A DNA stretch of 64,000 nucleotides from positions 328,401 to 392,400 of the forward strand of contig JAVMKO010000206.1 in assembly GCA_032164245.1 (NCBI GenBank), in the 5' to 3' direction. Below the pieces are notes generated by a model. It worked only from the letters and a program-made list of their open reading frames with translations, was not told the origin of the DNA and did no database searches. The stretch is from Sternotherus odoratus (taxonomy: Eukaryota; Chordata; Testudines; Kinosternidae). A program made the translations under genes and the position numbers. This document shows, one piece after another, positions 30,881 through 42,170 of the stretch. Position 1 is the stretch's first letter; each line of letters starts with the position of its first letter.

Positions 30881-32650
30881 AGAGGAGTCAGGACGGGCTC
30901 TACCCTGCCATCTGGTGGTGAGTTGTGGTGGGTTATGGAAAAGAACTTCAGGGGCTGATCTCATTTGCATAGGCCCACCCACCTGGCCTAGATGTCCTTT
31001 GGCTGCACTGGGATTCCCAGTTTCTGTTTTTGGGGCAGGAAGAATAAAGTGTTATTATCCTGATTATGTGAGACAAGGACAATGGAACAGTACTTGGCCT
31101 TTTTTAAAAAAATGATGGAGGGACTCACCACCAACTAAGTAGTGCTCATTAGGCAAGAGGAATGGGTTCCGAAACCTAGTGACGGTTGTGGAGAAACATT
31201 TGTATTTTTTTTTTATTTGTACCTTTATTATTGTGTAATAACAAATCTAGTTTTAATTCAGCTAAAAATCTGGTTATAGATTGTATTCACTTTAAAGCAT
31301 TGGTGTGCCAGCAGTGATGTTCTCCTCCTATGAGCTGAAATCACTGAATAGTTAAATAGTAGGGTCACCTAAAGATATATTGGTGAGTGGCTAGTGAAAA
31401 GGTGTAGTTCACTTGATGGCTACTGGAGAGGAGCATCTGGTAGAGTGGCGTGGCTTTGTGGTGAAAGCTACAGAAGAACCCCATGCAGAGGTGGGGCAGT
31501 CAGTTATCTGAGCGCACAAGTTGCCCTTTATCCATCCCATTTCCACACAGGATGGGGAGGGTGTAAAATTCTGCAGATGAACATTTGAACTCTGGGGCTG
31601 CAGTGACCTTGACAGAGACCTTGGGGTTGTGGGACTTTGGGTGATTTTGGGTTGCTAGACTCAAGGGAGAGACACGGCCCAATTTGTTTGGGGTGGGTTT
31701 TTTCCTCATTGTCTGTGTTATGAATCCTGTTTCCCCAACATAAAGCCACATTGATTCTCTGTTATTTAAAGGCTTTTGCTACACTCAGAGTCTGTGCTTT
31801 CTAGAGGGGAAGTATTGCCTCTTAGGGGTTGTCTTCACTACCGCGGGTAGCCATCAATCTTTTGGTAATCGATTTATTACGTCTCATCAATGTCTGGGGA
31901 GATTTCATGTCACCATTCAACAGTTCTAAAGGAAAGGGGGGAAATTGAAGGGGATTATACAGTGCTAGTAAAACAACAACAGAATGGGATGGATTCTTCT
32001 CGCCTCACATTCACATGGCTGGCAGGGAACCCTGGGTGCTGTGGCTCTCACAGGGGACAGGAGTGGGGCTGGAGTGAGAATATCACTGCCTGTGGGTCAG
32101 GGAATGTGATTAGCAGGCGGGGGGGGGGGTGCTGCGTTGGGCAGGGTGGGGGAGGGGAAGTAGCTGGGACTGGGAAACTTGGGGCTGGGCCATCTCTCAA
32201 AGGGGGGCACTTGCTCCTCCCTCCCCTTTTTGAGACACCCCAGGTCCTGTTGCCAGCAGAGAGCACCCCCCCCCCCAGGCCAGAGGTATCCACATCTCAG
32301 GCTCCCCCAGCCTCTGCCCATTGACCCTCCTCCCAGTTCAGAAATCAATACGGGGAACGATTCCCACCTGAACAAGGACAAATCCCTGCAGGGAACAATG
32401 GGGGGGACCCCAGACCTGAGATGTGAACTGGCCACTGGCGAAGTGGGGAGAAAATGGGGGGAGGGGACCAGAGACCTTCTCGGGGGGGGGAGTAAAGGGT
32501 GGGTCACCCTGGATGTTGCTCGTGGCTCTCTAGGGAGAAAGGGGGCAGGATGGGGGGGTCCCCAGGACGGGGGGCAGCGGTAAATCCGAGGGGATCTGAG
32601 CCCCCCCCTCCCTCCCCCCACCCCCTCGGGGGTCACCTGCTCTTCTCCCC
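30881..32650. other. Mixed repeats; no gene
   Basis: 31,815-31,890 (GTCTTCACTACCGCGGGTAG, TAATCGATTTATTACGTC) looks like a DNA-transposon end. 32,200-32,330 resembles the promoter-type text of the inverted repeat near 18,990. Otherwise nothing can be supported. Confidence 0.4.
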
Positions 32651-33560
32651 CCCATGTCCGGGCTGATCAGACATTTTCCACCAGCCCCTTTCCCCGGGTC
32701 CCCCCCGCCCGGCCTCACTTCTCTCCCCCCCAGGGCAGAGCCGGGCCGGGCGGGGGGGTCGTTGGTCTCCCGCGGGGACAGCAGCTCCGACCCCCCCACG
32801 GGCGGGGCCCCCCCAGGAGCAGATCCCGGCACTGCAAGATGCCGGGTCCCCCGGACACTGGGGCGGAGTCACCGCCCCGCCCCCAGCCCCGCCCCCCGGG
32901 CTCGCGCCGCTACCTGGAGGCGGCAGCTCTGCAGCAGGGCGGGGCCGGGCGCGGGGGGGTCATGAAGGTCTCCCCGGCACAGACCCCCCCCGGCCAGGGA
33001 GCAGCAGCGGGGGGAGCGCGGCTCCTCCTCCCCCTTTCAACGTCACGTCCGGTCCCGGGAGAGTCGGACTACATCTCCCAGCCTGCACCGGGGGCGCTTC
33101 CGCCTTCCCCAGCCCGGGGGAGTTTGAGCGGGAGAAGTTGCACGTGCTCAGTGCGATCCCCGGTGTGGCGGGTGAGTGAGACACCCGCGAGGGGCCGACT
33201 GGGCGGGAAACTGACTCTCGGCCCGGGAAGCGGGGAGAAGCCGCGGAGTTGCCTCAGCCGCCGTGGATCCGGCCCCAGCCCCGTGGGATTGGGGGGCGCA
33301 GAGACTGGGGCCGGCAGTGGGTCCCCGCCCCCCCGTAGAGCATGCGGCCCAGCCCCGCCCCCATTTGCAGCCCCACGTCACCCCCCTCGGCCGTTCCTGT
33401 CCCGCGTGCTGAGTCCCTCCCCCCGCTCCCATCTCTCTCCAGCCCCTTCGCCTCCGCTCTCCCCTCAGCTCCAGACCTCACCGGGCACAGACGATGGGGG
33501 ATGAACAGCGGGTGACGCAGAGCCGGGAAGACGTGGAGGTGAGTCGACCTGAATACGGAG
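32650..33560 (+). promoter_or_regulatory. CpG-island promoter with a ZNF143-like motif
   Basis: GC-rich, CpG-dense DNA with GC boxes (GGGGCGGAG, GGGCGGGGC) and ACTACATCTCCCAGCCTGC at 33,068-33,086. It lies directly upstream of an ATG-bearing exon with a good donor (33,494-33,538). The arrangement fits a housekeeping-type promoter; transcription is inferred. Confidence 0.6.
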
Positions 33561-36500
33561 CATTTTAACCCCTTTCCTCTTCGACGGTCCTGGGGGCAGG
33601 GGGGTCTCTGGAGGGGGTAGTCAGGGGACGGGGGGGTTGGGTAGGGGAGGGGTCCTGGGGTGGGGGGGTCTCTGGAGGGGGTAGTCAGGGGATGGGGGGT
33701 TGGGTAGGGGAGGGGTCCTGGGGCGGGGGGGTCTCTGGAGGGGGTAGTCAGGGGATGGGGGGGTTGGGTAGGGTAGGGGTCCTGGGGGCGGAGGGGTCTC
33801 TGGAGGGGGTAGTCAGGGGATGGGGGGGTTGGGTAGGGGAGGGGGTCCTGGGGCGGGGGGGTCTCTGGAGGGGGTAGTCAGGGGATGGGGGGGTTGGGTA
33901 GGGGAGGGGGTCCTGGGGCAGAGGGGTCTCTGGAGGGGGTAGTCAGGGGATGGGGGGGTTGGGTAGGGGAGAGGGTCCTGGGGGCAGAGGGGTCTCTGGA
34001 GGGGGTAGTCAGGGGATGGGGGGGTTGCGTAGGGGAGGGGTCCTGGGGCGGAGGGGTCTCTGGAGGGGGTAGTCAGGGGACAGGGGGGGTTGGGTAGGGG
34101 AGGGGGTCCTGGGGCGGAGAGGTCTCTGGAGGGGGTAGTCAGGGGATGGGTGGGTTGGGTAGGGGAGGGGTTCCTGGGGCGGGGGGGTCTCTGGAGGGGG
34201 TAGTCAGGGGATGGGGGCATTGGGGAGGGGAGGGGGTCCTGGGGTGGGGGGGTCTCTGGAGGGGGTAGTCAGGGGACGGGGGGGTTGGGTAGGGAGGGGG
34301 TCCTGGGGGCGGAGATTTATAGAATCTCTTATCTAAAGACTGATAAATGTGTTTTATTTTTTCAGGAGACTCTGCCAGCGATGCAGGTATAGTAAGGATT
34401 ACATTGAAATATAAATACCTCTTAAAAATACCTGTCAGCAGTTAAAATGAAATTCATTGTAGTACTATTAATTTTTTACAGTTTTAATAGTGTATTTTTC
34501 ATACTTTCACCAGTATACATTAAAGAACGTTTAATTTATAAACAAAAATGAAATTTAAATGACTTCTCTTTTCACACTTTTAAATACATTTCTCTTCAAG
34601 TAGTTCTAAGTCAAAAACAATAAAAAGCTACCCTAGGAGTTAGTCTGTAGTTAGGGTTAAGTGGTGTTTCTGTAGGTGTAGTTTTTTTTTTTTGTTTTTT
34701 TTTTTAATTAAAACAGTTTAATATATTTGAGAATAAGCAGACAGGTGGAACTTGCCTTGCAAAATACTGTAGGTAGCTATTTCACCATCTGCTTCAATGG
34801 TATTTCCATTTTCCACTCTCCAAATATCAGTACATTTATGTGTTTCTGACTTCAATTTATGTTAAAGGTGATCTGAAAAATTTACTTCCCCAAGTAGCAT
34901 GGGATGGGTAATTCTGTTAGTAACTGACTGTAAATATGCCTTTTAGAAAAATGAAGTATAGAAAGTCATTGGCATTTTGCTGTGATGTTCCACAATCTGT
35001 TATGCTGTGATGTTGCAGTTACCATTTCCCCCTGTTGCACTTAGGAGCCCAGAAGAGTTCACTAAAGTGAAGGTTTATAGGTAGTATGGTTTTCATCTCA
35101 AGGTTAAATAATATTTTAAAGACTTTAACTGCTCCATATAATTGCCATACCATTTTCCTGGCTACTTTTAGCCCAACTCTGTACTCCAGTAGCTGTTATA
35201 TCAAAGAAGGATGCAGTTGAGATATCTGGTTTCCCTCTGTTGCTAACTTGAGTACAGCTGATTTTGTTTTAAAAGCTAAATTCAGCTGCATTCCACTTAA
35301 TTTTAAAGTCTTGCAGGGAACCTTTTAATATGAGTTGGGTGTGCGTGGGGGCCAGGAAGGACCATGCATACACTTCCCCCCGAAGTTAGAAGAAAACCAC
35401 AGTGCCAAGTGGTGGCTTTACAGTATAAATAGTAAGACTGTGCTATTAATAAGCCAAATAGAACACATTCAAAAGAAAAAGGCCTGACCTTCACACTGAT
35501 CATAACAAAGCACTCTGAGTTAAGGCTGCCAAATAGTCCTTAATTCAATCTCATTTAGTCTAAACCTTCTCTAAAACTCCAGCACTGTAGTATCGAAGTG
35601 ACTTAGTATTGTGCGAATGTGCAGTCTCTCAAACAGTGGATCTTAATGCATCCTGTCATATGCTTTACTAAGAAATTACTTCCTACTTTCCTAAGCAATC
35701 TGTGATGTTCCCCAAAGTAGGAGTGGTTCCATCATTCATGTGGGATAGAGAAATAGGATCCCTAGTTTATAGATGAGGAAACTGAGTAACCAGAAGGCAG
35801 ACATGATTTGCAAGGGCCACACACAGGCTGACTCCCCGGTGCCCCTCGCCTGGCCCGGTCTGGCTTCCTCATCCTCCCCTTGGCCCCATGCCCACCCCCC
35901 TCTGTGCCCCTGGGGGCTGGTGGGTTAGAGCAAGGGGGGGCTAGAAGCCCGGACTCCTGGGTTCTCTCCCCGGCTCTGGGAGGGGAGTGGGGGCTGGTGG
36001 GTTAGAGCAGGGGGGACTGGGAGCCAGGACTCCTGGGTTCTCTCCCCGGCTCTGGGAGGGGAGTGGGGGCTGGTGGGTTAGAGCAGGGGGGACTGGGAGC
36101 CAGGACTCCTGGGTTCTCTCCCTGGCTCTGGAAGGCGAGTGGGGGGCTGGAGGTCACCCAGGTCCTTCCCCTTCCCAGGAGGCCGTGCAGCGGGAGGCTG
36201 GCCCCACAAGGCCCCAGTGGACGAGAGGCAGAACATCCATACCACTGGCACACCAATCCACTGAATGGCTCAGACACAGAGCAAAAAACTACCAGCACCA
36301 GATTGAGGTGCTTGAAGAAAGGCAAAGAACCCCCCCAGCACCCCGCCACCCCCCGATCCCTCCCCCACCGGGGGGCCGCGCCTGCCACTCACCCCGGCCC
36401 TCCTCTCGCCACAGGAATGAGCTGCTCAAGTTGGAAACAGAATATGAATTAAACCGACAGAAAATGATATCAGGCCACAGGGAAGAGAAGGAGAAACTCG

Positions 36501-38684
36501 TGCAGCAGCACGAAAGGAGGTACCAGGGGACCTGGGGACCCCTCACCCAGCGCCGAGATGCGCCCACCTCTGGGGCGGGGCGGCGGGTGACCCGGGGACC
36601 CCTCGCCTGGCACTGAGATGCACCCACCTCTGGGGCGGGGTGGCTGGTGACCCGGGGACCCCTCGCCCGGTGCTGAGATGCGCCCACCTCTGGGGCGGGG
36701 CGGCAGGTGACCCAGGGACCCCTCGGCCAGTGCCGAGATGCGCCCACCTCTGGGGCGGGGCGGCAGGTGACCCAGGGACCCCTCGGCCAGTGCCGAGATG
36801 CGCCCACCTCTGGGACGGGGCGGCAGGTGACCTGGGGACCCCTCGCCTGGTGCCGAGTTGCGCCCACCTCTGGGGCGGGGCGGCAGGTGACCAAGGGACC
36901 CCTCGGCCAGTGCCGAGATGCATCCACCTCTGGGGCGGGGCGGCAGGTGACCCAGGGACCCCTCGGCCAGTGCCAAGATGCGCCCACCTCTGGGACGGGG
37001 TGGCAGGTGACCCGGGGACCCCTCGCCCGGTGCCGAGATGCGCCCACCTCTGGGGCGGGGCGGCGGGTGACCTAGGGACCCGGCACAGAGTTGCGCCCAC
37101 CTCTGGGGCGGGGCGGCGGGTTCCCCAGGCCAGGCTACCCCCCACCGTGGAGCTCCAACACCCCCCCCCCTTCTCTGCAGGTTGGCGGCAGATTGCGAAA
37201 GGAAGTCTGCCCAATCTTTTCAAGAAATGAACTTTTGGAAAAGTATCGCAGAGGGCTGGCAGCTGGAGGCCCAGCGGCATAAAAGAGTGCCAGGCTCAAA
37301 TGCCAGCCCCCACCAGGTGAGTGCCGGGGGAACCCAGGAGTCCTGGCTGCCCATCACCCTGCTCTAACCACTATTCCCCACTCCCCTCCCAGAGCCGGGG
37401 AGAGAACCCAGGAGGCCGTGCAGCGGGAGGCTGGCCCTACAAGGCCCCAGTGGACAAGAGGCAGAACATCCATACCACTGGCACACCAATCAACTGTATG
37501 GCTCAGACACAGAGCAAAAAACTACCAGCACCAGATTGAGGTGCTTGAAGAAAGGCAAAGGTACCCCCCCAGCACCCCGCCACCCCCGATCCCTCCCCCA
37601 CCGGGGGGCCGCACCTGCCGCTCACCCCGGCCCTCCTCTCGCCACAGGAATGAGCTCCTCAAGTTGGAAACAGAATATGAGTTAAACCGAAAGAAAATGA
37701 TATCAGGCCACAGGGAAGAGAAGGAGAAACTCGTGCAGCAGCATGAAAGGAGGTACCAGGGGACCCGGGGACCCCTCACCCAGCGCCGAGATGCGCCCAC
37801 CTCTGGGGCGGGGCGGCGGGTGACCCGGGGACCCCTTGCCTGGCACTGAGATGTGCCCGGCACTGAGATGCGCCCACCTCTGGGGCGGGGTGGCTGGTGA
37901 CCCGGGGACCCCTCGCCCGGTGCCGAGATGCGCCCACCTCTGGGGCGGGGCGGCGGGTTCCCCAGGCCAGGCTAGCCCCCACCGTGGAGCTCTGACACCC
38001 CCCCTTCTCCGCAGGTTGGCGGCGGATTGCGAGAGGAAGTCTGCCCAATCTTTTCAAGAAATGAACTTTTGGAAAAGTATCGCAGAGGGCTGGCAGCTGG
38101 AGGCCCAGCGGCATAAAAGAGTGCCAGGTTCAAATGCCAGCCCCCACCAGGTGAGTGCCAGGGGAACCCAGGAGTCCTGGCTGCCCACCACCCTGCTCTA
38201 ACCACTATCCCCCACTCCCCTCCCAGAGCCGGGGAGAGAACCCAGGAGTCCTGGCTCCCAGCCCCCCCTGCTCTAACCCACCAGCCCCCACTCCTCTCCC
38301 AGAGCCGGGGAGAGAACTCAGGCGTCTGGGCTCCCAGCCCCCACTCCCCTCCCGAGGCCGGCAGGAGGGAGGTGAGTCTGCCGGGGGCTAGGGCACCCTG
38401 GGACTGTGGGTATGAGGGGGGAGGGTGAGGGGGCAGGGCGCTGTCAGTGTTGGGCACCATGCGGGGCTGGGCTTGGTGGGTTCTGGCCGCCGGGGGGGTG
38501 CTGTGGGGCTGGGCTCTGCAGTTGGTGGGCTCTGGGCACCGGGGGGATTGCTATGGGGCAGGGGGCCGGGTGCTCATCCTCCCCCCGTCTCCCGCAGGTG
38601 CAGCCCCCCTTCCGCCTGCCCGTCCTCCAAGGCATCCCGAAGACAACTCAAGGCCGAAAGAAGGGAAAGAGGGGTGGCCTGTAA
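33494..38684 (+). CDS. Candidate coiled-coil gene built from centrobin-like exon modules
   Basis: Phase-consistent exons can be joined: 33,494-33,538 (MGDEQRVTQSREDVE), a 21-bp microexon 34,366-34,386, module exons a, b, c at 37,412-37,560, 37,648-37,752 and 38,015-38,150, and a terminal exon 38,598-38,684 ending KKGKRGGL-stop. An AATAAA follows at 38,715. An upstream a-b-c set (36,179-36,327; 36,415-36,519; 37,181-37,316) is also in phase, but its exon a has lost the GT donor (reads AAGAAC). The product would be about 180 residues, or about 310 with both sets. It is charged and helical, and exon c (AADCERK...AEGW) resembles a centrobin coiled-coil segment. No family match is certain. Exon joining is my inference and needs RNA. 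Confidence 0.4.
33590..34315. repeat. About 65-bp G-rich minisatellite, roughly 11 copies, in the first intron
   Basis: The phrase GGAGGGGGTAGTCAGGGGA recurs every 60-67 bases, followed by GGGTTGGGTAGGGGAGGGG. Strong G-strand asymmetry. Frames through it are spurious. Confidence 0.9.
34387..36178. other. Intron-like sequence
   Basis: 34,390-35,830 is AT-rich with no recognisable exon. 35,930-36,150 holds about 76-bp tandem copies of a common interspersed unit (CCAGGACTCCTGGGTTCTC), also seen at 37,330, 38,160-38,330, 40,640-40,900, 42,270-42,470, 43,810-44,080, 45,630-45,820 and 47,060-47,220 in either orientation. Confidence 0.6.
36179..37316 (+). pseudogene. Centrobin-like module I, copy 1 (exons a, b, c; donor of a lost)
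   Basis: Exon a 36,179-36,327 (149 bp), exon b 36,415-36,519 (105 bp) and exon c 37,181-37,316 (136 bp) share phase with the other copies. Exon a starts EAVQREAG and ends QIEVLEERQ; b contains GHREEKEKLVQQHERR; c contains FWKSIAEGWQLEAQRHKR. The donor after exon a reads AA where copies 2 and 3 have GT, so this set is unlikely to splice normally. Ten 60-bp repeats sit between b and c. Confidence 0.55.
36530..37125. repeat. 60-bp minisatellite, about 10 copies
   Basis: The unit contains GAGATGCGCCCACCTCTGGG and GACCCSTCG-type text at exact 60-base spacing. The same unit recurs at 37,760-37,960, 39,905-40,440, 43,310-43,610 and 46,660-46,820, and reversed at 41,110-41,470 and 44,290-44,820. Confidence 0.95.
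37412..38150 (+). CDS. Centrobin-like module I, copy 2 (exons a, b, c; intact)
   Basis: Exons 37,412-37,560, 37,648-37,752 and 38,015-38,150 have the same lengths as copy 1, all GT/AG, with uninterrupted frames. This is the only module I copy in which every splice site and frame is sound. About three 60-bp repeats lie between b and c. It directly precedes the terminal exon and polyadenylation signal. Confidence 0.5.
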
Positions 38685-38714
38685 CATTCCTGCCCCCGTT
38701 TGGTTTTTGTTGTA

Positions 38715-38720
38715 AATAAA
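38715..38720 (+). terminator. Polyadenylation signal AATAAA
   Basis: It lies 31 bases after the TAA of the terminal exon, followed by GTTTGTTC-type T/G-rich sequence as expected for a cleavage region. Confidence 0.6.
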
Positions 38721-38779
38721 AAGTTTGTTCTATTTTTGAACTAAAGAAGAGTTTGTTCTCTTTTGCAGGCCCCTCCCCC

Positions 38780-39200
38780 GTGCCGTGGTTGGGGGGCGGC
38801 CCCCCAAGTCCTGCCCCCCACGCCCTCCTCTGGGCAGACCCACGGTGTCCCGCCTCCTCCCAGGCCCGAGTAGCGGAGCCTGGACAGCCATTGGCCGAGC
38901 TGGGTCCGTCGGGGCGGGGGGCGTGCCCCCGCACCCAGCCCCTCCCCCAGGCCGGGCGACTGCCCCCTGCTCCCCCCTCCCACCGCCATTAGCGCTCATC
39001 TGCTTTGGTACGAACGCGGATTACACACCCCGCGGTGCCCGCCCCACACCCTCCGGCGCGGGGCACCTTGGGGCTGGGTGTCTCCCCCTCGTCCCGGGCT
39101 GGGTACCCTTCCCCCGCGGGGACCCCCCCAATCGGTGCTTGGTGCGCCAGGCCAGCCTCGAACCCGCAGCCCCCCCGCTATGCGAATCCTGCCAAGGGCC
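38780..39200. promoter_or_regulatory. CpG-rich block with an inverted CCAAT box
   Basis: GC-rich, CpG-dense DNA with GCCATTGGCCGAG at about 38,888-38,900 and GGGGCGGGG nearby. It could be a promoter for the downstream modules, but no first exon is evident. Confidence 0.35.
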
Positions 39201-39541
39201 GCGCCACGCCTTGATTTCCCCTTCCCTCTGCCTGTTTTCCAGGGCCCGGCACTGGGTGTACCGGATGGGGGGCACCCCCCGGGTAATTCCAATGCCCAAG
39301 GGTGCTCAACTACCCCCCCCCCGGTGTTCTTTTGCCTTGCACGGCCGGCAGTAGTAGGTTGTTATCCCCTTGGTGGAGGGGGATGGACAGTGCCACTCCC
39401 TCCCCTTCTCTCCTCCACCTCCATTCTCAGCCCCCCTGGGGAGTGAGGGCTAGTGGTTGGAGCCAGGACTCCTTGGTTCTCTCCCTGGCTCTGGAAGGCG
39501 AGTGGGGGGCTGGAGGTCACCCAGGTCCTTCCCCTTCCCAG

Positions 39542-40624
39542 GAGGCCGTGCAGCGGGAGGCTGGCCCCACAAGGCCCCAGTGGACGAGAGGCAGAACATC
39601 CATACCACTGGCAAACCAATCCACTGAATGGCTCAGAAACCGAACAAAAAACTACCAGCATCAGATTCAGGTGCTTGAGGACCGACAAAGGTACCCCCCC
39701 CCCCCAGCACCCCGCCACCCCCCCAATCCCTCCCCCACCAGGGGCCGCGCCTGCCGCTCAGCCCGGCCCGCCTCTCGCCACAGGAATGAGCTCAAGTTAG
39801 AAACAGAATGAGTTAAACCGAAAGAAAATGATATCAGGCCACAGGGAAGAGAAGGAGAAACTCGTGCAGCAGCACGAAAGGAGGTACCAGGGGACCTGGG
39901 GACCCCTCACCCAGCGCCGAGATGCGCCCACCTCTGGGGCGGGGCGGCGGGTGACCCGGGGACCCCTCACCTGGCACTGAGATGCACCCACCTCTGGGGC
40001 GGGGTGGCTGGTGACCCGGGGACCCCTCGCCCGGTGCTGAGATGCGCCCACCTCTGGGGCGGGGCGGCAGGTGACCCAGGGACCCCTCGGCCAGTGCCGA
40101 GATGCGCCCACCTCTGGGGCGGGGCGGCAGGTGACCCAGGGACCCCTCGGCCAGTGCCGAGATGCGCCCACCTCTGGGACGGGGTGGCTGGTGACCCGGG
40201 GACCCCTCGCCCGGTGCTGAGATGCGCCCACCTCTGGGGCGGGGCGGCAGGTGACCCAGGGACCCCTCGGCCAGTGCCGAGATGCGCCCACCTCTGGGGC
40301 GGGGCGGCAGGTGACCCAGGGACCCCTCGGCCAGTGCCGAGATGCGCCCACCTCTGGGACGGGGTGGCTGGTGACCCGGGGACCCCTCGCCCGGTGCCGA
40401 GATGCGCCCACCTCTGGGGCGGGGCGGCGGGTTCCCCAGGCCAGGCTAGCCCCCACCGTGGAGCTCTGACACCCCCCCTTCTCCGCAGGTTGGCGGCGGA
40501 TTGCGAGAGGAAGTCTGCCCAATCTTTTCAAGAAATGAACTTTTGGAAAAGTATCGCAGAGGGCTGGCAGCTGGAGGCCCAGCGGCATAAAAGAGTGCCA
40601 GGCTCAAATGCCAGCCCCCACCAG
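39542..40624 (+). pseudogene. Centrobin-like module I, copy 3 (frameshifted exon b)
   Basis: Exon a 39,542-39,690 and exon c 40,489-40,624 are sound. Exon b (39,784-39,883) is 5 bases shorter than in copies 1 and 2: three bases (a codon) and two further bases are missing, giving an early TGA shortly after TEYEL's position. About nine 60-bp repeats lie between b and c. Confidence 0.6.
39905..40440. repeat. 60-bp minisatellite, about 9 copies
   Basis: Same unit and orientation as at 36,530. Its right part is nearly identical to 43,421-43,610, marking a duplication boundary. Confidence 0.95.
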
Positions 40625-41109
40625 GTGAGTGCCGGGGGAACCCAGGAGTCCTGGCTGCCCACCACCCTGCTCTAACCACTATCCCCCACTCCCCTCCCAG
40701 AGCCGGGGAGGGAACCCAGGAGTCCTGGCTCCTCGCCCCCCCTGCTCTAACCCACCAGCCCCCACTCCTCTCCCAGAGCCGGGGAGAGAACCCAGGAGTC
40801 CTGGCTCCCAGCCCCCCCTGCTTTAACCGCTAACCCCCACTCCCTTCTCAGAGCTGGGGAGAGAACCCAGGCGTCCTGCCTCCCAGCCCCCCCCCGCTCT
40901 ATCCACTAGCCCCCACTCCTCCTTGGGGGTGGTGCACGCGCGGCCCGTGGGGTGGGACGGGCTGGAGGTCCGTGCCCCTTAGCAGCCAGTCCCTTTCTCC
41001 AGCAGGGGACGCCCTCGGCCTGGCGGAGCAGAACGACGACGACTCCGAGAGCGACAGCACCACTGCCCTCCTCGCGTGAGTGCTGGGGGCGGGTGGGGGA
41101 AAGTCAGGC

Positions 41110-41470
41110 TGGTATGGGGCCACCCCGCCCCAGAGGTGGGCGCATCTCAGCGCCGGGCGAGGGGTCCCCGGGTCACCAGCCGCCCCGCCCCAGAGGTGGG
41201 CGCATCTCAGCGCCGGGTGAGGGGTCCCCAGGTCACCAGCCGCCCCGCCCCAGAGGTGGGCGCATCTCAGCGCCGGGCGAGGGGTCCCCGGGTCACCCAC
41301 CGCTCCGCCCCAGAGGTGGGTGCATCTCAGCGCCGGGCGAGGGGTCCCCGGGTCACCAGCCGCCCCACCCCAGCGGTGGGCGCATCTCAGTGCTGGCTGA
41401 GGGGTCCCCGGGTCACCCGCCGCCCCGCCCCAGAGGTGGGCGCATCTCAGCGCCGGGCGAGGGGTCCTGT
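41110..41470. repeat. 60-bp minisatellite, inverted orientation, 6 copies
   Basis: Reads CCAGAGGTGGGCGCATCTCA every 60 bases, the complement of the unit at 36,530. It lies in the intron between the DALGLAEQ exon and the RPLQELSP exon. The copy at 44,290-44,820 has nine units. Confidence 0.95.
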
Positions 41471-41754
41471 ATAATCTGCTGCCCTGGAGAGGGCAGGGGG
41501 GGGGAGGTGCCACGCTGTGCCGGCCTGTCCGTGAGCCCCCCTAAACCCCTGCCCTGTTTCAGCGCCCGGCCCCTTCAGGAGCTGTCCCCGCCCGGCTCGG
41601 TGTGCGGCCTGGAGGAGCTCTTCCCCCGCTATGCCAGCCTGCGCCTGGGCACCCCCCCCGAGCCCGCGCCCGCCGCGGAGCCCCTGCTGCTGAAGGAGGC
41701 CCTGGCGAAGGAGCGGGCCCACCGGAAGGTGAGGGGCGGGGCGGCGGGCTAGTC

Positions 41755-42170
41755 TCCCAGGAGGAGTATACCTTGGGTGGTGTGTGTGTTTACGTGTACC
41801 CGGACTGGTTGGGTGTGTGTACCTGGAGAAGGGTGTACCCGGGGTGGCGTGTGTGTTTATATGTACCGGGGCTGGGCAGGTGGGTGTACCTGGGGATGGG
41901 TGTACCTGGGGATGGGTGTACCCGGGGTGGCGTGTGTGTTTATATGTACCGGGGCTGGGCAGGTGGGTGTATCTGGGGATGGGTGTACCCGGGGTGGCGT
42001 GTGTGTTTATATGTACCGGGGCTGGGGGGGCGGGTGTACCTGGGGACGGGTGTACCCGGGGTGGGGTGTGTGTGTGTGTGTTTACACATGCTGGGTGTAC
42101 ACAGGCTCGGTGTGTGTTTGTGTGTACTTGGAGGGATGTGGGGTTGACTGAGGAGATCCTAACTCACGGG
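41755..42170. repeat. GTGTGTTTATATGTACC-type minisatellite (copy A)
   Basis: Units of about 70-80 bases with GGTGTACCCGGGGTGGCGTG. Repeated with small differences at 45,110-45,525 in copy B. Intronic. Confidence 0.9.

Noticed and set aside
32650..33505. Open frames of 100-221 codons in the CpG island
   Set aside because: They arise from high GC content, start upstream of the probable transcription start and have no domain; the short ATG exon at 33,494 with a clean donor is the better candidate.
39242..39281. Short exon-like segment (TTTTCCAG acceptor, GGTAATTCC donor)
   Set aside because: The splice-like ends fit by chance; the product matches nothing around it and the phase does not connect to neighbouring modules.
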